Source: Pirellulales bacterium
Lineage (GTDB): Bacteria > Planctomycetota > Planctomycetia > Pirellulales > PALSA-1355
Direction of reading: 5' to 3'
NCBI GenBank assembly: GCA_022844125.1
Contig: JALHMI010000004.1
Coordinates: forward strand, 162,777 to 226,776
Length of the DNA stretch: 64,000 bases
Shown here: piece after piece, positions 54,885 to 64,000 of the stretch
Position numbering within the stretch: the stretch's first letter is position 1
How the letters are laid out: every line of letters begins with the position of its first letter
Program-made: the position numbers and the translations under genes
Notes under the pieces: model-generated
Databases searched by the model: none
The model's input: only the letters and a program-made list of their open reading frames with translations
What the model was told of the DNA's origin: nothing

Positions 54885-55171
54885 AAAATCTCCATCTGGA
54901 AAAGGCGAGTTTGGCCGGGTCAATTCTCACGCTTCTTTGCTGCCTTGGCTTTGGCCCGCTCTTGGCCGTCTTGGGAGCGATTGGAGCCGGATTCCTCATC
55001 AACGACCGAATTCTGGCTCCGCTGCTGGCCGTGTTTCTCGCTCTCGGTGCCGGAGGTCTGTACTTGTCGTTCCGTGAGCATCATCGGTGGCCGCCACTGC
55101 TGCTGCACCTTGGGAGTGCCGTAATCCTCTTCGTTTTCACGTTCGTCCTTTACATCTCAGTAATCGTCTGA
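54881..55171 (+). CDS. MerC-like mercury transporter, truncated by an in-frame TGA
   Basis: A 96-residue protein with three membrane helices and the Hg-binding Cys pair in ILTLLCCLGFGPLLAVLGAI (residues 16-35). The frame stops at TGA 55169-55171. The same frame then runs on for 38 codons with a fourth helix, a WD motif and a Cys-x3-Cys tail, as in MerC (typical length about 140). It is therefore probably a full MerC interrupted by a nonsense codon, perhaps TGG to TGA. The start overlaps the preceding stop (ATGA). Whether the short form works is unknown; MerF-like two-helix transporters show that shorter forms can. Confidence 0.7.
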   Translation: MKNLHLEKASLAGSILTLLCCLGFGPLLAVLGAIGAGFLINDRILAPLLAVFLALGAGGLYLSFREHHRWPPLLLHLGSAVILFVFTFVLYISVIV

Positions 55172-55288
55172 CTTGGTATAGTGGGCATCGTGGCTGCCGT
55201 CGTGTGGGACGTTTTCCTGAAACGGCAGCACGCCAAGGAGTGCGCGGCCTCGTGTCCACCTACGTCACAGGAGCACGAACATGGCTGA
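55172..55288 (+). pseudogene. C-terminal part of the interrupted MerC reading frame
   Basis: In frame after TGA 55171, the codons give [19 protein letters not shown], then a tail with Cys residues (KECAASCPP) and stop TGA 55286-55288. The helix-WD-basic-Cys pattern matches the MerC fourth helix and tail. This frame overlaps the merA start (55281) by 8 bases and contains the merA ribosome site AGGAG, a typical tight-operon arrangement. This suggests that the frame was once translated to here. Confidence 0.6.
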
Positions 55289-56711
55289 GCAATTCGATCT
55301 CGTGATTCTCGGTTCCGGCTCCACAGCCTTTGCTGCGGCATTGGCGGCACAGGAGTTGGGCAAGACAGCGGTCATGACTGAGGAGCGGTCCATCGGCGGT
55401 ACCTGCGTCAATCGGGGCTGTCTGCCGTCGAAAAACCTGATCGAAGCGGCCAAACTCATTCACGATGCGGCGCATCCCCGTTATCCCGGGCTGAAGCCCT
55501 GCCGAATCGAACTGGATTTTCCCGCCCTGATCGCTCAGAAGGGCGAGGTCGTCCACGGCTACCGGGAGAAAAAGTACGAGAGCCTGATCGATGGTCGTAT
55601 CCGCATCGAGCGGGGGCACGTCGAGTTTGTTGATCCGCATACGGTCGAGATCAACGGGAAGCGGCTCACCGGCCAGAAGGTATTGATCGCCACCGGCTCC
55701 CGCCCGGCCGCTCCCGACATCGAAGGACTGGATCAGGTGCCCTATCTGACGAGCGACCTGCTGACCGTGGATGAAGAGATCGAACTGACCGACCTGCCGA
55801 AGTCCCTGCTGATCGTCGGCGGTGGCTACATCGCTCTGGAACTCGGCCAGATGTTTCGCCGTTTCGGGACGGACGTGACGATTCTGGAACGTAACCCGCA
55901 GTTGCTCGCCCACGGCTATGAGCCGGAAGTCGGGCAGGCCATCGGTCGGGTGTTCTCGGACGAGGGCATTCAGGTCATGACCGAGGCGTCGGTGAACGCT
56001 GTCCGGCAGGAGGGAAATGAGATCGTTGCGACGGCCTCGGTTGGCGGGGCGCAGCAAGAGTATCGAGCCGAGAGGCTGTTGGTGGCGACGGGCCGACGCC
56101 TCAACACGGACCACATCGCCATCGAGCGGTCGGGCGTGTCCGTCAACGAGCGGGGTGAGATCGAAGTGGACGAGTACCTCAGAACCAGCGTTCCGCACAT
56201 CTTCGCTGGCGGGGATGTTATCGGTCGGCAAGCCGGGAGCCAGATGGCGACCCCCGTGGGAAGTCAAGACGGAGGGATTGCGGCAAGAAACGCCTTCTCA
56301 AGCGGCGAGATGCGGCCCGTGAACCATCGTGTGATCCCCCGCTGCATCTTCACCGATCCGCAGGTTGCCGTGGTCGGCATGACCGAGGAACAGGCGATTG
56401 CGGCAGGCCACCAATGCTGGTGCAACACGCTTCCCATGTCGCTCGTGCCCCGTGCCGGGGCGATTCGAGACACGAGAGGCATCATCAAGATGCTGGCTGA
56501 CGCCGAGACAGACGAAGTGCTGGGCGTGGCGATGGTCGGCCCCAACGCTGGTGAGGTCATCCATGAGGCGGCGATGGCCCTGCGGTTTCGGGCTAAGCTG
56601 CGGGACTTCATCGATCTGCTGCACGTCTATCCGACAATGGCCGAGGCGCTCAAAATCGTCGCGATTTCGAGGTACAAAGACCCGGCAAAGCTCTCCTGCT
56701 GTGCCGAGTAG
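55281..56711 (+). CDS. merA: Mercuric reductase
   Basis: A 476-residue FAD-dependent disulfide oxidoreductase reducing Hg(II) to Hg(0) with NADPH. FAD motif [13 protein letters not shown] (11-23), redox-active Cys42 and Cys47 in [19 protein letters not shown] motif [12 protein letters not shown], and the C-terminal Cys473-Cys474 pair (SCCAE) that accepts Hg(II) from the partner subunit. The N-terminal HMA domain (NmerA) is missing; HMA domains of neighbouring proteins may replace it. AGGAG lies 7 bases before ATG 55281. The vicinal C-terminal Cys separates it from lipoamide dehydrogenases. Confidence 0.96.
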   Translation: MAEQFDLVILGSGSTAFAAALAAQELGKTAVMTEERSIGGTCVNRGCLPSKNLIEAAKLIHDAAHPRYPGLKPCRIELDFPALIAQKGEVVHGYREKKYESLIDGRIRIERGHVEFVDPHTVEINGKRLTGQKVLIATGSRPAAPDIEGLDQVPYLTSDLLTVDEEIELTDLPKSLLIVGGGYIALELGQMFRRFGTDVTILERNPQLLAHGYEPEVGQAIGRVFSDEGIQVMTEASVNAVRQEGNEIVATASVGGAQQEYRAERLLVATGRRLNTDHIAIERSGVSVNERGEIEVDEYLRTSVPHIFAGGDVIGRQAGSQMATPVGSQDGGIAARNAFSSGEMRPVNHRVIPRCIFTDPQVAVVGMTEEQAIAAGHQCWCNTLPMSLVPRAGAIRDTRGIIKMLADAETDEVLGVAMVGPNAGEVIHEAAMALRFRAKLRDFIDLLHVYPTMAEALKIVAISRYKDPAKLSCCAE

Positions 56712-56771
56712 CACTTCCTGGGGTCACAGCGTCGAACAGCCGCGAGGTTCGGCGATCATGACTCGGATAAG

Positions 56772-56797
56772 GCCCGGTGGCCGCGACCGTACCGGGC
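56772..56797 (+). terminator. Candidate hairpin after merA
   Basis: A 7-bp stem GCCCGGT / ACCGGGC with a 12-base loop, 60 bases after merA. No T-run; weak support for termination between the two mer operons. Confidence 0.3.
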
Positions 56798-56956
56798 ACC
56801 TCACTCGCCATGCAAGCGCGGCGTTCTATTATTAGAGGCGTTGCCAGCGACAGGATAAGGCGCTGTAACCCATTGCAGCGAAGCCATTTCTGGCTCCGCA
56901 AAGCAGGATCGGTCATTCTCACAGCACCGTTCCAGCCAACCGCCCGCTTTTCCCAC

Positions 56957-56987
56957 TTGACTCCGTACTTAGGTACGGCCTTAGAAT
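56957..56987 (+). promoter_or_regulatory. Classic mer promoter/operator
   Basis: -35 TTGACT (56957-56962), a spacer of exactly 19 bases, and -10 TAGAAT (56982-56987). In the spacer is the perfect dyad CCGTAC-TTAG-GTACGG (56963-56978). This matches the textbook MerR-controlled mer operator (GTAC half-sites, 19-bp spacer). It lies 20 bases upstream of merR copy 2 and so should drive that gene and the operon behind it. Confidence 0.88.
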
Positions 56988-57007
56988 CACTGCATGAGGA
57001 GAAAACT

Positions 57008-57415
57008 ATGGAACACCTGAAGACCGGAGAATTGGCGAAGCGTGCCGGAGTGAACGTTGAGACGCTGCGCTTTTACGAACGAAAAGGGCTCCTGCCGGAG
57101 CCTCCGCGACGCGCATCCGGATACCGGGAGTATCCCGAAGAAAGCGTCACCCGCATTCGCTTCATCAAGCGGGCGCAGGAGCTTGGTTTCTCACTGGATG
57201 AGATTCAAGAACTGCTCGCGCTTCGCGTCAATGCTGAGACTCCCTGCGCGGGAGTCAAGGACTTCACCGAGAAGAAGATTTTGGATGTTCAACGGAAGAT
57301 CGCGGACCTCAAAATCATCGAACGGGCGCTGAAGAAGCTGACAGCGGCCTGTCCAGGTCAGGGATCGGTGAGCGACGGCTGTCCTATTCTGGAAAACCTC
57401 GACATTGAATTTTGA
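57008..57415 (+). CDS. merR: MerR family Hg(II)-responsive regulator (copy 2)
   Basis: A 135-residue MerR-type regulator. DNA-binding part: LKTGELAKRAGVNVETLRFYERKGLL and GYREYPEESVTRIRFIKRA. Metal cysteines Cys80, Cys115 and Cys125 (spacing 35 and 10, close to classical MerR). The tail DGCPILENLDIEF is typical. GAGGAG precedes ATG 57008 by 8 bases. Unlike copy 1 it is transcribed in the same direction as its operon and sits directly behind a classic mer operator, as in Gram-positive mer operons. Confidence 0.92.
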   Translation: MEHLKTGELAKRAGVNVETLRFYERKGLLPEPPRRASGYREYPEESVTRIRFIKRAQELGFSLDEIQELLALRVNAETPCAGVKDFTEKKILDVQRKIADLKIIERALKKLTAACPGQGSVSDGCPILENLDIEF

Positions 57416-57464
57416 TTTTTCTTCTGCAACAGAGAACTGGTGAGTCACTTGAAGGAGAACAATT

Positions 57465-58154
57465 ATGGCGGAAACGGAAGGCAAAGGTTTCGGGGGCGGC
57501 TACTTGTCGCGGTGGATCGTGCTCGGCGTTTTCCTGCTTGCGGTTGCTGGCGGGGCGTATGCTCTCCTGCATGATCGGCTGGCCGCACCGACTGACCGGG
57601 TTAAGCAAGCGGAGCTTCAGGCCGCCTTGGAGGGCAGCGAGCTTCAGGTTGCGGCCATCCCAGTGGAGGGGATGACCTGCGCGGCATGTGCGGCCCGGGT
57701 CAGGAGAACGCTAGAGGATATCGACGGCGTCGTGAGCGCTGAGGTCAGTCTTGCCGAGCGTAACGTCAAAGTGCGATACGTCGATAAAACTCTGTCTTCT
57801 GACAATCTCGTCACTGCTATCAACGCACTCGGATATAAGGCGCGAGCGCCCATAGCCGCCGAATCACAACCGGAAGCAACAAACGAGACCGGCGCGTCCG
57901 CGGCGAATGCGTCGGAGTCACAGGCAACAAGCGTCACCATTCCGATTACTGGAATGGCGTGCGAATACTGTGTGAAGACGATAGAGGAGAGTCTGCGTGG
58001 AATTGATGGTGTGACCAGCGTCCACATCAGCCTCGCAGAGAAAACAGCACGGATTGCCTACGACAACGACAAGGTAGCCATCAAGCGCCTTACGGACGAG
58101 ATTGATGCGAAAGGCTTCAAGGCGGGGAATCCGGTCCAGGAGGGGGAAAAGTGA
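57465..58154 (+). CDS. Membrane-anchored double-HMA protein
   Basis: A 229-residue protein with one N-terminal helix (residues 16-36, RWIVLGVFLLAVAGGAYALL) and two HMA domains, GMTCAAC (69-75) and GMACEYC (163-169), joined by an Ala/Glu/Ser linker. It should present soft-metal-binding sites at the membrane, on the periplasmic side by the helix orientation (inference). AAGGAG lies 8 bases before ATG 57465. Its end overlaps the next gene (GTGA at 58151-58154). Confidence 0.85.
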   Translation: MAETEGKGFGGGYLSRWIVLGVFLLAVAGGAYALLHDRLAAPTDRVKQAELQAALEGSELQVAAIPVEGMTCAACAARVRRTLEDIDGVVSAEVSLAERNVKVRYVDKTLSSDNLVTAINALGYKARAPIAAESQPEATNETGASAANASESQATSVTIPITGMACEYCVKTIEESLRGIDGVTSVHISLAEKTARIAYDNDKVAIKRLTDEIDAKGFKAGNPVQEGEK

Positions 58155-58837
58155 CGCTTGAAGATTTCCTCCGCAGTTTCGGCTCAAGCCTTCCCGAAGG
58201 ATCGCTGCTATCCCTTGGGATCGCGCTGGTCGCCGGAATCCTCGCAAGTGCCGTCTGTCCCTGCACGCTCCCGGTCGGACTCGGCATGGCGGGTGTCGTC
58301 GGCGCTTCGGAGAGTCAGACTCGCAAAGCGGGCTTTCTCATTGCCCTGGCGTTCTTCCTCGGCATTGTTGTGAATCTGACGCTTCTCGGTGCTGTTGCTG
58401 GCCGGCTCGGAACCATCCTTACTGAGTCGTTTGGCCGCTACTGGGCGCTGGCAATGGCCGTGCTTTCCTTCGCCGCCGCCATCCTCGCCTTTTGGGGACC
58501 GCGGCTGAGTGTGGACCGTCTTGCGGCGCTACGCAAGCCCGGACTAGCGGGAGCATTCAGTTACGGGTTCATCTTTAGCCTGGGAACTTCTGCCGCCCCA
58601 TTGCTGTTGCTCATGACGGTTGCTGCAACGCAGGCCAATCCGGGATATGGAGCCGTCCTCGCGTTCGCCTTCGGCCTTGGTCGGGGGCTGCCGTTTCTGC
58701 TCGTCGGCCTCTTCGCCGGCGTTTTGATCCGCCTGACGCGAATTGGCATCTGGCGACGTGCGATTCAGACGGTGAGCGGCTGCGCGCTGCTCTTCGTGAG
58801 TGTCTATTACGCCAGGGCGTTCATTGCCCTGCTTTGA
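58151..58837 (+). CDS. CcdA/DsbD-type membrane protein
   Basis: A 228-residue protein with about six helices, of the CcdA/DsbD transmembrane family that moves thiol-disulfide reducing power across the membrane. The first helix ends with Cys36-Pro-Cys38 (ASAVCPCTLPVGLGM). The equivalent Cys in the fourth helix is absent: FIFSLGTSAAPLLLL where family members carry Pro-Cys. So either classical electron transfer is lost or both Cys of the CPC form the redox or metal site. The start is GTG 58151, overlapping the HMA gene stop. It sits between metal-handling genes. Confidence 0.78.
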   Translation: MTLEDFLRSFGSSLPEGSLLSLGIALVAGILASAVCPCTLPVGLGMAGVVGASESQTRKAGFLIALAFFLGIVVNLTLLGAVAGRLGTILTESFGRYWALAMAVLSFAAAILAFWGPRLSVDRLAALRKPGLAGAFSYGFIFSLGTSAAPLLLLMTVAATQANPGYGAVLAFAFGLGRGLPFLLVGLFAGVLIRLTRIGIWRRAIQTVSGCALLFVSVYYARAFIALL

Positions 58838-58851
58838 GATGGAGATAAATC

Positions 58852-61248
<2,397 letters not shown>

Positions 61249-61251
61249 GCT

Positions 61252-61575
61252 ATGGGACAGCAGATTACTGATCTCAGGATCGATGGGATGCTCAGGCGCG
61301 GTCCGGAGGTCGAGATTGTTGTGGATGGTCTCCCTGTTATGGCCTTTGAAGGCGAGAGTGTAGCAGCGGCCCTCCTTGCGAGCGGGCGCCGTACACTTCG
61401 GACAACGGCACGCTTTCATGAGCCACGCGGAATGTACTGCGGCATCGGCGTTTGCTTCGATTGTGTGATGACAGTGGATGGAAGGCCAAATGTCCGCGCC
61501 TGCCAAACCGCAGTCCGCGCCGGCATGCAAATTGAGTCGCAGCAAGGCGATGGGAGTTGGAGACTCGAATCATGA
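61252..61575 (+). CDS. Small [2Fe-2S] subunit, HcnA-like
   Basis: A 107-residue ferredoxin-type subunit of three-component flavin dehydrogenases (HcnA of hydrogen cyanide synthase, and small subunits of opine and D-hydroxyproline/amino-acid dehydrogenases). Cluster ligands are Cys63, Cys68, Cys71 and Cys84 (GMYCGIGVCFDC ... RAC). It starts 3 bases after the ATPase stop, and its stop overlaps the next start (ATGA at 61572), so it is clearly part of the same operon. Confidence 0.82.
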   Translation: MGQQITDLRIDGMLRRGPEVEIVVDGLPVMAFEGESVAAALLASGRRTLRTTARFHEPRGMYCGIGVCFDCVMTVDGRPNVRACQTAVRAGMQIESQQGDGSWRLES

Positions 61576-63035
61576 ATGGCTCTCATCCGTTGGTCATCAT
61601 CGGTGGCGGGCCGGCGGGCATAACCGCTGCCATTGAAGCGGCCCGCGCCGGACTAAATCCTACGCTCATTGATGAAGCATCCGCGCTGGGCGGTCAAGTT
61701 TATCGGCATCTTCCTGAAGAGTTTCAGGTTGAGGATGCGGAAGCGCTGGGGCATGACTTCGCGCGTGGCAATCGGCTCCGTCAAGAGTTTTTCGATGTTG
61801 CGGGTCGGGTGGAGGTGGTCTCGAATACTGCCGTGCTTGGCGTGTGGCCGAACGGTGATTTGCTGTGGTCCCGAGACAATAGTTCGGGCGTGCTCGAAGC
61901 AGAAAGATTGATCATCGCAAGCGGTGCTTACGACCGCCCGGTGCCCTTCCCTGGATGGACGCTCCCTGGCGTGATGGCGGCAGGAGGGGTGCAGACGATT
62001 CTCAAGACGATGCGTGTTCGCCCTGGGCGGCGGGCGCTTGTCGCTGGCACGGGGCCGCTCATTCTCTCGGTCGCGGCTCGCCTTCACCATGCGGGCGTCG
62101 AAATCGCCTGCGTTCTTGAGGCCGGCAACCCGCCCTGGAGGGACGGAGTGTTTCCGAACGAATGGCCTCACGTGGAGTTCATCGACGATATGCGGGGGCA
62201 CTTGGACTATCTGAGAAGGGCGAATATCGCGATTCGTACAAACCATACGGTGCTTGAAGCGCACGGTCCGGACGAAGTGGATGGAGCCTCCATCGGTGCT
62301 GTCGATCCCCAGACGTGGCGACCTTTGAAGGACAGTTTTGAGAGGATCGATGTTGATCTTATCGTCATCGGCTTTGGATTCGTACCGAACACGGAACTTA
62401 CGGAACTTGCCGGTTGTCGGCATCACTACGCTCCCGAACTCGGAGGGTGGGTTCCCGCGCGGACGCCTTTCATGGAAACGTCCATTCCCGGCATCTTCGC
62501 CGCTGGCGACGGGGCGGGTATTGGTGGCGTGTTTGTAGCGATGGAGGAAGGGCGGCTTGCTGGCATCACGGCCGCTGAACAGGCCGGGGCTATCGCTCCC
62601 GACGAAGCAGAACGTCGCCGCAGAGGGCCGCTGGAGCGGCTCGGGGAGTTTGCCGAAATGCGGGCGGTGCTCGCTGAGGTATCTCAAATCCGGCCCGGCC
62701 TCCTCGACTTGGCCACTGCCGGCACTCTGGTTTGTCGCTGTGAAGAAGTTGCGTTAAGCGATGTGCAGACGGCTTTAGATCAGGGAGCGCGCGACCTTCA
62801 GGCCGTCAAGCTTATTACGCGCCTCGGAATGGGTCCATGCCAGGGGCGCAACTGCGCCCCGCACGTCGGCATGCACCTGTGCCATGCGACAGGGCGGACT
62901 CATGAACAAGTTGGACGGATCAATCCCCGCCCACCGCTGAAGCCAGTCACGTTCGGCGCGCTCGCCGCAATGGAAGGAGTATCGGAGACGTCTGCGGTCG
63001 ATCCACTCGATGCCGTTGGTGGAGGTGCTTCATGA
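61572..63035 (+). CDS. FAD/NAD-binding large subunit, HcnB-like
   Basis: A 487-residue flavoprotein: N-terminal FAD motif VIIGGGPAGITAAIEAARAG (residues 8-27), SGAYDRPVPFPGWTLPGVM, a second Rossmann motif ALVAGTGPLILSVAARL, FAAGDGAGIGG, and a C-terminal BFD-like [2Fe-2S] site (CRCEE and GMGPCQGRNC). This is the alpha-subunit layout of HcnB, OoxA and related amino-acid dehydrogenases. ATG 61572 overlaps the HcnA-like stop, and its own stop overlaps the next start. Confidence 0.85.
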   Translation: MNGSHPLVIIGGGPAGITAAIEAARAGLNPTLIDEASALGGQVYRHLPEEFQVEDAEALGHDFARGNRLRQEFFDVAGRVEVVSNTAVLGVWPNGDLLWSRDNSSGVLEAERLIIASGAYDRPVPFPGWTLPGVMAAGGVQTILKTMRVRPGRRALVAGTGPLILSVAARLHHAGVEIACVLEAGNPPWRDGVFPNEWPHVEFIDDMRGHLDYLRRANIAIRTNHTVLEAHGPDEVDGASIGAVDPQTWRPLKDSFERIDVDLIVIGFGFVPNTELTELAGCRHHYAPELGGWVPARTPFMETSIPGIFAAGDGAGIGGVFVAMEEGRLAGITAAEQAGAIAPDEAERRRRGPLERLGEFAEMRAVLAEVSQIRPGLLDLATAGTLVCRCEEVALSDVQTALDQGARDLQAVKLITRLGMGPCQGRNCAPHVGMHLCHATGRTHEQVGRINPRPPLKPVTFGALAAMEGVSETSAVDPLDAVGGGAS

Positions 63036-64000
63036 CACGCACGCCCGATGTAGTCGTCGTGGGAGGGGGTGTGATCGGCTGCGCCGTCGCCTATTACGTT
63101 GCCAAACGCGGACTCAAGGTGACGTTGATCGATCAGCCGAAACGGGGACGGGCTACCTCCGCCTCCGCAGGCGGCCTCTGGCCGCTCGGCGAATCGGTCG
63201 GCCTTGGCTGCGGTGTTATCTACTACAAAGCAATGGCCGGAATGGGCGCGCTTCCCGACGGCGTGCATGGTCCGGGTCAACTTCCCCGGAGCTTTCTCGA
63301 CTTTGCGATTCGCTCAAATGCAATGTTTCCCAAACTCTCTGAGGAGCTTCGTGAGACATCCGGCATGGATATTGAGTTGGAGCGAACGTCGCTGCTCTTT
63401 CTGATGTACGACGAAGGGGATGAAACCTTTGCGAAACCGCTGTGGGAACGCTGCCCGTGTGGAAAAGACCTGACTGAATGGTTGACCCCGGAAGAATTGG
63501 CCAAGGCGGAACCGGCAGTGACGCGCGAGGTTCGCGGGGCACTACGGTTCAATGGTGACGACCAGGTAAATCCCTACCGGCTTGCTGATGCGTTTCGCGC
63601 GGCGGCGCGAAACCTCGGAGCGACCGTCCTTACGCATACTGAGGTGACGGGTATTCGCGTCGAGTCGGGGCAAGTCAAAGGAGTCGAAACGGCGGCGGCA
63701 TCCATTCCATGCAATCTGGTAGTCAACGCGGCAGGAGCCTGGGCACCCGAAATTGGTGGCATGGTCGGAATTGCAATTCCGGTCAGACCAGTACGTGGAC
63801 AAATCCTCGGCACCGAGACACTGCCGAAGATACTTACGGCCTGCCTATCCACGACCGACTGCTATCTGGCGCAGAAGGGGCATGGGGAGATCATTATCGG
63901 AAGCACGACCGAAGAAGTTGGGTTCGATGTTGGCGTGAAGCCAGCCGCGATGAAGACGCTTTCGGCGGGAGCGATCCGAGCGATGCCCTTTCTAAAAAAC
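63032..64000 (+). CDS. DAO-family FAD oxidoreductase, HcnC-like (3' end outside window)
   Basis: At least 323 residues of a D-amino-acid-oxidase/glycine-oxidase-type flavoprotein, open to the window end. The FAD motif is VVVVGGGVIGCAVAYYVAKRG (core GGGVIG, residues 10-15). NAAGAWAPEIGGM (the FAD-binding NAAG block) and PVRPVRGQIL are typical of HcnC/ThiO-like enzymes. An insertion with Cys-Pro-Cys (WERCPCGKDL) lies near residue 150. It is the third subunit gene of the HcnABC-like set; ATGA overlap at 63032. Substrate unknown. Confidence 0.82.
   Translation, partial: MTRTPDVVVVGGGVIGCAVAYYVAKRGLKVTLIDQPKRGRATSASAGGLWPLGESVGLGCGVIYYKAMAGMGALPDGVHGPGQLPRSFLDFAIRSNAMFPKLSEELRETSGMDIELERTSLLFLMYDEGDETFAKPLWERCPCGKDLTEWLTPEELAKAEPAVTREVRGALRFNGDDQVNPYRLADAFRAAARNLGATVLTHTEVTGIRVESGQVKGVETAAASIPCNLVVNAAGAWAPEIGGMVGIAIPVRPVRGQILGTETLPKILTACLSTTDCYLAQKGHGEIIIGSTTEEVGFDVGVKPAAMKTLSAGAIRAMPFLKN

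Noticed and set aside
55169..55171. Selenocysteine at the merC TGA
   Set aside because: No SECIS-like hairpin was recognised after it, and MerC-like proteins have no Cys or Sec at this inter-helix position; a nonsense codon is simpler.

Overview
The window looks like chromosomal DNA of a high-GC planctomycete (phylum Planctomycetota, probably Pirellulales-like). The clues are an archaeal/eukaryotic-type ProRS without editing insert, a Tat-exported DUF1501 / DUF1800 pair, DUF1573 and multihaem c-type lipoproteins, histidine-rich LTXXQ-like secreted proteins, sparse operons and frequent GTG/TTG starts. The phylum call is inference from gene content; no rRNA or complete tRNA gene is present.

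Region 1 (1-10.3 kb, + strand): the end of proS, a DUF4416 gene, a WecA/TagO-like glycan initiator and an O-antigen-ligase-like polymerase, which together suggest envelope polysaccharide synthesis. A DUF1573 protein, a four-haem lipoprotein with a nucleotidase-like domain and a membrane TPR protein follow. Region 2 (10.3-29.8 kb, - strand): the translation block nusA-infB-rbfA, followed by a HhH-GPD-fold protein with a histone-H1-like tail and a large TPR protein. Upstream are a MalK/UgpC-type ATPase, a histidine-rich Spy-like protein, a KAS paralogue lacking its catalytic Cys, a secretin-like exported protein and a fatty-acid cluster rpmF-fabD-fabG-acpP-fabF (no plsX or fabH between rpmF and fabD). 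Region 3 (30-39.2 kb): two related membrane proteins sharing a duplicated module, mdh, an amidase, a hydrolase-fold protein without nucleophile, recJ, pcm, a truncated haemoglobin and DUF2721.

Region 4 (39.5-46.5 kb, - strand): a decayed acyl-CoA-synthetase tail, then a probable operon tetR-DUF1800-DUF1501-serine hydrolase-ankyrin lipoprotein. A perfect 9-bp inverted repeat lies just upstream of tetR. Region 5 (46.5-52.2 kb): accessory DNA bounded by a 30-bp near-identical direct repeat and by sequences resembling tRNA 3' ends. It carries a DUF417-cupin-unknown-SDR-SDR operon and a sigma factor with a small zinc-finger partner.

Region 6 (52.2 kb to the end): a large mercury/soft-metal resistance island, the most notable part of the window. 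A divergent merR faces a CopZ-MerT-HMA-HMA fusion, a secreted double-HMA protein, a MerC-like transporter interrupted by an in-frame TGA, and merA. A second merR sits behind a textbook mer promoter (TTGACT, 19-bp spacer with a GTAC dyad, TAGAAT). It heads a tightly overlapped operon: membrane double-HMA protein, CcdA-like protein, a P1B-type ATPase with HMA domains at both ends and an unusual YPC membrane motif, and a three-subunit HcnABC-like flavin/iron-sulfur dehydrogenase cut by the window end. Eight HMA domains in four proteins suggest a relay moving Hg(II) or another soft metal between importer, reductase and exporter. The coupling to the HcnABC-like enzyme looks unusual.
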